From Eubacteriales bacterium (lineage in GTDB: Bacteria; Bacillota; Clostridia; Oscillospirales; CAG-382): DNA of 10,775 nt. The notes beneath the pieces were generated by a model. The model searched no databases and was not told where the DNA came from. It was given only the letters and a program-made list of their open reading frames with translations. A program made the position numbers and the translations under genes. The stretch is taken from positions 1 through 10,775 of the forward strand of contig JAQVQF010000059.1 of NCBI GenBank assembly GCA_028701715.1, given 5' to 3'. Below are positions 6,247 to 10,775 of the stretch, piece by piece; the stretch's first letter is position 1; the number at the start of each line of letters is the position of its first letter.

Positions 6247-7085
6247 TGGATGAAATAGTCTGGTACCCGGGGCATATGGCGAAAGCCAAACGAAAAATTG
6301 CTGAAATATTGCCGCTTATCGACGTGGTAATAGAGCTTATCGACGCGCGGCTGCCCGTTTCGTCCAGAAATCCCGACTTCAAGGAAATATTTAAAAACAA
6401 ACCCTCTCTTGCCGTTTTAACAAAGACAACGCTTGCCGACAGAAAAGAAACCGAAAGGCATGCCGCGGAAATATCCCTTTCAGGTACACCCTGTCTGCAG
6501 CTTGATTGCAAGAAAAGCCCCGACATGAAAAAGGTTACGGCGGAAATAAAAAAGCTTGTCGCCGAAAAGCTTATGAGAAACGAGAAAAAAGGCGTCGTTA
6601 AGCCCGTGAGATGCATTGTCGCCGGCATAACCAACGTGGGCAAGTCGACCTTTATAAATACCTATACCAAGACAAAAAAGGCAAAGGCGGAAGACCGTCC
6701 GGGTGTCACCCGGCAGAATTTCTGGATATCCTCTCCCTACGGTGTCGAGCTGCTCGACACACCGGGTTTGCTGTGGCATAAATTCGATGACAAAGAAATC
6801 GGCATAAAGCTTGCCGCCATAGGCTCGGTGCGCGACGAAATTCTTGATATAAACGCCCTTGCCTGCGATACGATAGGACTGATCAGAAAAAAATATGCGC
6901 CTTTTATTGAAACAAGGTATAAAATAAAGACAGAGGAAGAAGATTTAAACATAAATATTCTCGAAAAAATCGGCAAAAGCCGCGGATTTCTTATTTCCGG
7001 CGGCGAAATCGATCTTGACCGCGCTTCCGTAATTTTCCTTGACGAGTTCCGCGCGGGTAAAATAGGAAGAATGACACTGGACTGA
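6246..7085 (+). CDS. rbgA: Ribosome biogenesis GTPase A (YlqF family)
   Basis: RbgA is a circularly permuted GTPase that drives late maturation of the 50S subunit. The 279-residue product shows the permuted order: N-terminal WYPGHMAKAKR with His10 (catalytic His9 in B. subtilis), DAR at 33-35, the G4 position at 59-62, then G1 GITNVGKST (127-135), G2 around RPGVT (151-155), G3 DTPG (171-174), and a C-terminal helical domain ending SGGEIDLDRA...GKIGRMTLD. The G4 motif, NKAD in B. subtilis, reads TKTT: both the Asn and the guanine-specifying Asp are lost, only Lys60 remains, and the G5 region is not recognisable. P-loop and switch motifs are intact, so nucleotide binding is likely but its specificity or affinity may differ. 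Start ATG overlaps the lepB stop, with AAAGG at 6234-6238. The TGA stop lies inside a palindromic repeat. Confidence 0.93.
   Translation: MDEIVWYPGHMAKAKRKIAEILPLIDVVIELIDARLPVSSRNPDFKEIFKNKPSLAVLTKTTLADRKETERHAAEISLSGTPCLQLDCKKSPDMKKVTAEIKKLVAEKLMRNEKKGVVKPVRCIVAGITNVGKSTFINTYTKTKKAKAEDRPGVTRQNFWISSPYGVELLDTPGLLWHKFDDKEIGIKLAAIGSVRDEILDINALACDTIGLIRKKYAPFIETRYKIKTEEEDLNINILEKIGKSRGFLISGGEIDLDRASVIFLDEFRAGKIGRMTLD
6420..6431 (+). other. Degenerate G4 motif codons of rbgA
   Basis: The codons ACA AAG ACA ACG encode Thr-Lys-Thr-Thr where YlqF/RbgA proteins usually read Asn-Lys-x-Asp. The flanking residues (AVL before, LAD after) align without gaps to the family, so this is substitution and not misalignment. 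Confidence 0.8.
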
Positions 7086-7146
7086 ATGTAAAATGGAAAA
7101 TATAAAATTAAGGAACTGAAATTCTTCGTTTTACATTTTGCATTCA
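7083..7146. repeat. 64-bp palindromic element between rbgA and rnhB
   Basis: TGAATGTAAAATG (7083-7095) and CATTTTGCATTCA (7134-7146) are reverse complements with one mismatch (a T/G position that can wobble-pair as RNA). Inner bases continue the fold: TAAAATTAAGGAA against TTCTTCGTTTTA with small bulges. The whole spacer therefore folds into one long AT-rich hairpin. Its first three bases are the rbgA TGA stop, and it ends before the rnhB ribosome binding site. It resembles small non-autonomous interspersed repeats (MITE- or REP-like) but carries no gene, and I see no clear target-site duplication. No T-run suited to termination follows, so the operon probably reads through. Confidence 0.7.
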
Positions 7147-7168
7147 ATAAGGGAAGGAGCTGCGTATT

Positions 7169-7804
7169 ATGTTGAACTGGGACATCGAGAACCTTTGGTA
7201 TTCCAACGGAGCGAAGGTGATCTGCGGCTGTGACGAGGCGGGGCGCGGACCGCTTGCGGGACCGGTTTTCGCCGCTGCGGTAATACTTCCCAAAGGCTGC
7301 GTCATAGAAGGGCTGGACGATTCCAAAAAGCTTTCGCAGTCCAAAAGGGAGGAGCTGTACGACGAAATACGCCGTATCGCGGTAGATTTGGCAATCGCCC
7401 ATGCCGAGGTTTACGAAATCGAGGCCATTAACATCCTCAACGCCTCCATGCTCGCCATGAGACGCGCAATAGCGGCGATGAGAACGGTTCCCGATCTGGC
7501 GTTAATAGACGGCAATATCGTACGCGACTTTCCGTTGAAGGCAGTCCCCGTGATTAAGGGCGACGGAAAATCCCCCTCTATCGCCGCCGCTTCTGTTTTG
7601 GCAAAGGTTGAGCGGGACAGGTTCTGCTCGGATATGGATAAATTTTATCCGGGCTACAATTTTGCCAAAAACAAAGGCTACGCCACCAGAGAACACAGGG
7701 CGGCGGTGTTGAAGAACGGACCGACTCCCGTACATAGAAAATCGTTTTTGAGAAAGACCTTAGGTGACGCTATTGAACAGCTCGATATTTGGCAGAGCTG
7801 GTGA
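7169..7804 (+). CDS. rnhB: Ribonuclease HII
   Basis: RNase HII cuts the RNA strand of RNA-DNA hybrids and removes single ribonucleotides misincorporated in DNA. The 211-residue product has the four acidic metal ligands: Asp22 and Glu23 in CDEAGRGPLAGPV, Asp114 in LIDGN, and Asp132 in KGDGKS, with the same 18-residue spacing between the last two as in the T. maritima enzyme. The GRG motif (25-27) and Tyr171 (NKGY), used to read the ribose-deoxyribose junction, are present, as is SIAAASVLAKVERDR (137-151). ATG start with AAGGAG at 7154-7159, 9 bases upstream. It sits third in the lepB operon, next to rbgA as in B. subtilis, and its 3' end overlaps yraN by about 30 bases. Confidence 0.96.
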   Translation: MLNWDIENLWYSNGAKVICGCDEAGRGPLAGPVFAAAVILPKGCVIEGLDDSKKLSQSKREELYDEIRRIAVDLAIAHAEVYEIEAINILNASMLAMRRAIAAMRTVPDLALIDGNIVRDFPLKAVPVIKGDGKSPSIAAASVLAKVERDRFCSDMDKFYPGYNFAKNKGYATREHRAAVLKNGPTPVHRKSFLRKTLGDAIEQLDIWQSW

Positions 7805-8180
7805 GGAAAACGCCCGCTCTTTTCTGAGGGAGAAGGGCTGGACGATTATCGCCGAAAATTACGGCACATCGGGCGGAGAGCTTGATATAGTGGCGTACAG
7901 ACGGGGAACGCTTGTGTATGCCGAGGTCAAAGCGCGCTCCGGCAGTAAATTCGGCGCGCCCTGCGATGCCGTGGACGCCGTTAAGCGTCAAAGGTTAAAA
8001 AACGCGGCGGAGGGATTTATGCGCGAGCAGATGTCGGGCGGAAGAATTCCCGTATATTCAAGGCTTTTAAGAAGAAAGATATACAGACGCGTAAAAACGC
8101 GCCGCTTTGACATAATTGAAGTTTACATGACAAAACAGCTTGTATTGGAGCGTATTAACATTATTGAAAACGCCTTCTGA
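7773..8180 (+). CDS. yraN: UPF0102 family YraN-type nuclease-like protein
   Basis: This is a small UPF0102 protein with a restriction endonuclease-like PD-(D/E)xK fold; its biological role is not settled. With the TTG start at 7773 it has 135 residues. Motifs: FGRAGEENARSFLREKGW at the start, GELDIVAY with Glu36 and Asp38, then YAEVKARSG with Glu51 and Lys53, and a C-terminal RFDIIEV strand. The acidic residues and ExK needed for metal-dependent cleavage are all present. The TTG is preferred because AGGTGA (7762-7767), a good match to the 16S anti-SD, lies 5 bases upstream; an alternative GTG at 7764 lies within that site and would add three residues. The gene overlaps the rnhB 3' end by 32 bases, so the two are probably translationally coupled. 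thrC follows after 14 bases. Confidence 0.88.
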   Translation: MNSSIFGRAGEENARSFLREKGWTIIAENYGTSGGELDIVAYRRGTLVYAEVKARSGSKFGAPCDAVDAVKRQRLKNAAEGFMREQMSGGRIPVYSRLLRRKIYRRVKTRRFDIIEVYMTKQLVLERINIIENAF

Positions 8181-8194
8181 AAGGATTCACGGCA

Positions 8195-9667
8195 ATGAAA
8201 TTTGTTTCGACAAGAGATAAAAGCGCAAGGGAATATAATTCTTACGAGGTCATTAAGAACGGAATAGCTCCCGACGGGGGGCTGTTTTTCCCGAAGGAAA
8301 ACGTATGCTTTTCAAAGGATGACCTTGCTTCGCTTAAGGATAAAAGCTACGCCGAAAGGGCGGCGGCGGTGATTTCCAAATATCTCACCGATTTCGCTCC
8401 GGAAGCGCTGCTTTATTCCTGTAAAGCCGCTTATTCCAAGGAAAAGTTCTCAAAAACACCCGCGCCGTTGAAAGAGGCGGGCGGTAAAACATATCTTGAG
8501 CTGTATCACGGACCGACATGCGCCTTCAAGGACGTGGCGCTGCAGCTTATGCCGCGGCTGCTTTCGTTATCGATAGAAAAATCCGGCGTCACGGGCGACG
8601 CACTTATACTTGTCGCCACCTCCGGCGATACGGGTAAAGCGGCTCTCGAGGGCTTTGCCGACGTCCCGCGTACCAAAATAATGGTGTTTTACCCGGAAGG
8701 CGGCGTTTCTGACATACAGAAAAAGCAAATGCTGACGCAAAAGGGCAAAAATGTTAGCGTCTGCGGCGTCAAGGGCAACTTCGACGACTGCCAGACCGGG
8801 GTTAAAAATATTTTCGGCAGTGATAATATAACAGCACAGCTTAAAAACACCGGGTATTTCTTTTCCTCCGCCAATTCCATCAATTTCGGCAGGCTTGTCC
8901 CACAGGTTGTATATTATATCTCGGCTTGTATCGACATGAAGCTTGACGACGGAAAAAGCTGCGACATAACCGTGCCTACCGGGAATTTCGGCAATATACT
9001 CGCCGCTTACATGGCAAAAAAGGCGGGCGCGCCGATAAACAGGCTAATATGCGCTTCCAACAAAAACAAGGTGCTCAACGATTTTTTTACCACGGGCATA
9101 TATGACAGAAGAAGAGAGTTTTATCTGACATCCTCGCCGTCGATGGATATCCTCGTATCATCCAATCTCGAACGCCTGCTTTGGCTGGTCTGCGGCCCCG
9201 TAAAAACCGCACTGTATATGAAAAATCTAAAAGAAAACGGCATTTTTGAGGTTGACGCGGATGTGTTGAAAATCCTGCGCGAGGATTTTTCGGCTTTTTA
9301 TACAGACGAAAAAAATTGCAATTTGACCATAAGAAAAAACTACGAGGAATTCGGTTATCTTATGGATACCCATACCGCCGTAGGGGCATACGCCGCCGAT
9401 ATGTATAAAAAAGAAACGGCGTCTGAAAACCCCATGATAGTCGTATCGACCGCTTCTCCGTTTAAGTTCTCCCCCGCTGTTTGCAGAGCGCTCGGATTAA
9501 GCTGCGGCGAGGGATTTGAAGCCATGGACAGACTGAGCGAATATACACGCCTTGAAATACCCGATTCTCTGAGAGGCTTAAGGACCGAAAAAGACCGCTT
9601 TTACAAAACGGTAAACCCGGAATCCATGTATGCCGAGGCGTTGGAGTTTGCGATTTCCGCAAAATAA
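8195..9667 (+). CDS. thrC: Threonine synthase
   Basis: This PLP enzyme converts O-phospho-L-homoserine to L-threonine, the last step of threonine synthesis. The 490-residue product has the N-terminal STRDKSAREYNSYEVIKNGIAPDGGLF typical of bacterial ThrC, the PLP Schiff-base Lys112 in LYHGPTCAFKDVALQ, SGDTG (143-147), SSANSINFGRLVPQ (224-237), the phosphate-cup TGNFGN (262-267) and TSSPSMDILVSSNLER (312-327). ATG start with AAAGGA at 8180-8185, 9 bases upstream. Only 14 bases separate it from yraN and no promoter or T-box-like leader fits in that gap, so it is presumably read from the lepB promoter. thrB and hom are not in the window. This metabolic gene is a passenger at the end of a core operon. 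Confidence 0.96.
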   Translation: MKFVSTRDKSAREYNSYEVIKNGIAPDGGLFFPKENVCFSKDDLASLKDKSYAERAAAVISKYLTDFAPEALLYSCKAAYSKEKFSKTPAPLKEAGGKTYLELYHGPTCAFKDVALQLMPRLLSLSIEKSGVTGDALILVATSGDTGKAALEGFADVPRTKIMVFYPEGGVSDIQKKQMLTQKGKNVSVCGVKGNFDDCQTGVKNIFGSDNITAQLKNTGYFFSSANSINFGRLVPQVVYYISACIDMKLDDGKSCDITVPTGNFGNILAAYMAKKAGAPINRLICASNKNKVLNDFFTTGIYDRRREFYLTSSPSMDILVSSNLERLLWLVCGPVKTALYMKNLKENGIFEVDADVLKILREDFSAFYTDEKNCNLTIRKNYEEFGYLMDTHTAVGAYAADMYKKETASENPMIVVSTASPFKFSPAVCRALGLSCGEGFEAMDRLSEYTRLEIPDSLRGLRTEKDRFYKTVNPESMYAEALEFAISAK

Positions 9668-9710
9668 AGGTTTTATATTGAAAAGTTGCTTTCCGCCGAT
9701 AAACGTGGCA

Positions 9711-9744
9711 TAAACAAAAAGGCGGATTAACCGCCTTTTGTTTA
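9711..9744. terminator. Bidirectional terminator between thrC and the DUF1540 gene
   Basis: GGCGG (9721-9725) and CCGCC (9731-9735) pair around ATTAA, and the stem extends through A-runs on the left and T-runs on the right with one bulged A. On the plus strand the stem is followed by TTTTGTTTA, and on the minus strand the mirror tract plays the same role. The left-strand stop codon of the DUF1540 gene (9742-9744) lies at the outer end of the stem. Confidence 0.88.
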
Positions 9745-9918
9745 TCCTATATCTCTCGGTCTGTAGGTTGCACAGACGGTGTCGGCACAGCATGTAGCCG
9801 AGGAGGGACCGACCGCTATTTTATTCGCCGTGCAATGTCCGTTGTTGTCGTTGTAGCTGCAGTTTCTGACACTGCAGGCTATGCCCTTGTTTACTTTGGT
9901 TTTTTCTTTGTCTTCCAT
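9742..9918 (-). CDS. DUF1540 domain-containing cysteine-rich protein
   Basis: A 58-residue protein of unknown function with a DUF1540 domain, common in Clostridia. The visible pattern is C-x4-C at 15 and 20 (ACSVRNCSYN), C29 in GHCTANKIAVG, then C43, C44 and T-x-C49 (TVCATYRP). This is six cysteines in 35 residues, consistent with binding a metal such as zinc or with disulfides. The N-terminus is short, charged and Lys-rich, with no signal peptide, so it is probably cytoplasmic. ATG start at 9918 is preceded on the minus strand by AGGTG (9930-9934), 11 bases away. Upstream extension to 10089 is possible in frame but has no domain content. It converges with thrC and diverges from a phosphoesterase gene. 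The function cannot be inferred from the context. Confidence 0.88.
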   Translation of the reverse strand: MEDKEKTKVNKGIACSVRNCSYNDNNGHCTANKIAVGPSSATCCADTVCATYRPRDIG

Positions 9919-10015
9919 TTTTGTTATCACACCTTTCCGTAAAACCGCAAAAGTCAAAGCTTCCGTTTGAATATCGGTTTTTGGACATATCGTCTTCCGG
10001 GAATTATTTTGCGGC

Positions 10016-10043
10016 ATTTTATCGGAATTATTCCAAAAAACAA
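10016..10043 (-). promoter_or_regulatory. Candidate promoter for the DUF1540 gene
   Basis: Read on the minus strand, TTGTTT (10038-10043) and TAAAAT (10016-10021) are 16 bases apart, which would start transcription near 10009, about 90 bases before the ATG. The spacer contains the exact palindrome GGAATTATTCC (10024-10034), a possible repressor site. This is a moderate match in AT-rich DNA and no more than a candidate. Confidence 0.4.
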
Positions 10044-10052
10044 GGGTTAATA

Positions 10053-10064
10053 TAAAGCGCTTTA
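10053..10064. repeat. Perfect 12-bp palindrome upstream of the phosphoesterase
   Basis: TAAAGCGCTTTA is perfectly palindromic and sits 26 bases before the ATG at 10091, close to where a promoter for that gene would initiate. It could be a dimeric regulator site, but a palindrome of this size can also occur by chance. Confidence 0.35.
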
Positions 10065-10090
10065 AAAACAAAGCAGTAAGGGAGACCAAA

Positions 10091-10775
10091 ATGGTTTATA
10101 CCATGGCCGATTTACATCTTTCCCATTCTTCCGGCAAGCCGATGGATGTTTTCGGCGGAAAATGGGAAAACCATACGCAAAAAATTTACGAAAACTGGCA
10201 GAAGACCGTAACGCCCGAAGACACCGTTATTATCCCCGGCGATATTTCCTGGGGTATGGATTTCGGCACGTCCGCGGAGGATCTGAAATTCGTCGATTCC
10301 TTAAACGGTACAAAAATTATCGGCAAGGGCAATCACGACTACTGGTGGCAGACCATGAGGAAGCTGAATGCTTTTTTAGATGAAATAGGCGCGACCACAA
10401 TAAAATTTCTGTTCAACAACGCCTATGCTGTGGAAAACTATATAATATGCGGTACCCGCGGCTGGTTCACCGACGCAAAATATACGCCGGAGGACGAAAA
10501 AATCGTGCTGCGCGAGGCGGGAAGGCTGGAGCTTTCTCTTACGGAAGCGATAAAGCTGAAACAAATTCACCCGGATTGCGAAATCGTCGCGTTCCTTCAT
10601 TATCCGCCCGCTTATAACGGTGTTGTATGTAAACCGATAACCGAGGTTCTAAACAAATACGGGATTAACCGTTGCTTTTACGGACATATCCACGGCGCCC
10701 CGCCCGAAAATCAGGAACCTTACGCCGGTAATACGCGGCTCTATTGCATTTCGGCGGATTTTATAAATTTCAAAC
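10091..10775 (+). CDS. Calcineurin-like metallophosphoesterase, 3'-truncated by window edge
   Basis: A metal-dependent phosphoesterase of the calcineurin superfamily; the substrate is unknown. The frame is open from ATG at 10091 to the window end (228 residues) and is probably only a few residues short of complete, since relatives end near 230 residues after the same SADFINFK-like strand. Metal-ligand motifs in order: D7-x-H9 (ADLHLS), GD51 in IPGDISWGMD, GNHD (80-83), His170 in LHYPP, and GHIHG (198-202). All family ligands are present, so an active binuclear centre is expected. The stretch MDVFGGKWENH near 18-28 is typical of a clostridial subfamily. The start is supported by AAGGGAG (10078-10084), 6 bases upstream. 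It is transcribed divergently from the DUF1540 gene; no strong promoter is visible in the shared 172-base spacer. Confidence 0.92.
   Translation, partial: MVYTMADLHLSHSSGKPMDVFGGKWENHTQKIYENWQKTVTPEDTVIIPGDISWGMDFGTSAEDLKFVDSLNGTKIIGKGNHDYWWQTMRKLNAFLDEIGATTIKFLFNNAYAVENYIICGTRGWFTDAKYTPEDEKIVLREAGRLELSLTEAIKLKQIHPDCEIVAFLHYPPAYNGVVCKPITEVLNKYGINRCFYGHIHGAPPENQEPYAGNTRLYCISADFINFK

Noticed and set aside
6737..7402. Minus-strand open frame across the rbgA-rnhB junction
   Set aside because: It is antisense to two clear conserved genes and its translation resembles no family.
9742..9918. Six-cysteine peptide of the SCIFF/radical-SAM maturation type
   Set aside because: The cysteine spacing and the N-C-x-Y-N and T-x-C-x-T-Y patterns fit DUF1540, and no radical SAM partner gene is nearby.
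9919..10089. N-terminal extension of the DUF1540 gene to a TTG at 10089
   Set aside because: The added residues have no domain content, cover the candidate promoter, and the ATG at 9918 has its own AGGTG site.
10162..10383. Basic 73-residue plus-strand open frame
   Set aside because: It is out of frame inside the phosphoesterase gene, which has all catalytic motifs in the other frame.
1..10775. CRISPR array, transposase, phage, toxin-antitoxin or defence genes, tRNA or rRNA
   Set aside because: I looked on both strands and saw no spaced direct repeats, no such protein families and no tRNA-like cloverleaf; spacers longer than 100 bases are accounted for by the listed promoters, hairpins and palindromes.

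Overview
The window reads as a chromosomal housekeeping region from a Gram-positive anaerobe, most likely an uncultured member of the class Clostridia (Oscillospiraceae/Ruminococcaceae-like). This rests on strong AGGAGG-type ribosome binding sites, the gene order rplS-lepB-rbgA-rnhB-yraN, a DUF1540 cysteine-rich peptide, the absence of the E. coli-type GyrB insertion, AT-rich spacers and frequent AUA codons. The assignment is inference from gene content; there is no rRNA or other direct taxonomic marker.

Layout. (1) Bases 1-4279 hold the two DNA gyrase subunits: gyrB, cut by the window start and missing about 70 N-terminal residues, then a complete gyrA 12 bases later. (2) Bases 4301-4840 hold a small Sfp-like 4'-phosphopantetheinyl transferase, probably read from the gyrase transcript. 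(3) Bases 4841-5040 form a palindrome-rich spacer with a near-ideal extended -10 promoter and a short leader for rplS. (4) rplS (ribosomal protein L19) is closed by a strong hairpin terminator. (5) A new sigma-A type promoter at 5537-5565 starts an apparent five-gene operon: lepB (signal peptidase I), rbgA (50S assembly GTPase), rnhB (RNase HII), yraN (UPF0102 nuclease-like) and thrC (threonine synthase). The genes overlap or nearly abut, except for a 64-bp palindromic element between rbgA and rnhB. (6) A bidirectional terminator separates thrC from a convergent 58-residue DUF1540 gene on the minus strand. (7) Divergently from that gene, a calcineurin-like metallophosphoesterase begins at 10091 and runs off the window, almost complete.

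How the genes fit together: the core genes serve DNA topology (gyrBA), ribosome structure and maturation (rplS, rbgA), protein export (lepB) and genome maintenance (rnhB). The phosphopantetheinyl transferase (carrier protein activation) and thrC (amino-acid synthesis) are metabolic passengers.

I see no mobile element with a transposase, CRISPR array, tRNA, rRNA, prophage or defence locus, and no convincing new multi-gene system. The points worth a second look are residue-level and non-coding. Leu replaces the usual Ser/Thr at the quinolone-contact position of GyrA. Leu replaces Thr at the aminocoumarin-contact position of GyrB. The G4 motif of RbgA is degenerate, and the usual His of the CoA-contact motif is missing in the phosphopantetheinyl transferase. 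The palindromic repeat supplies the rbgA stop codon, and there is a candidate L19 leader RNA.
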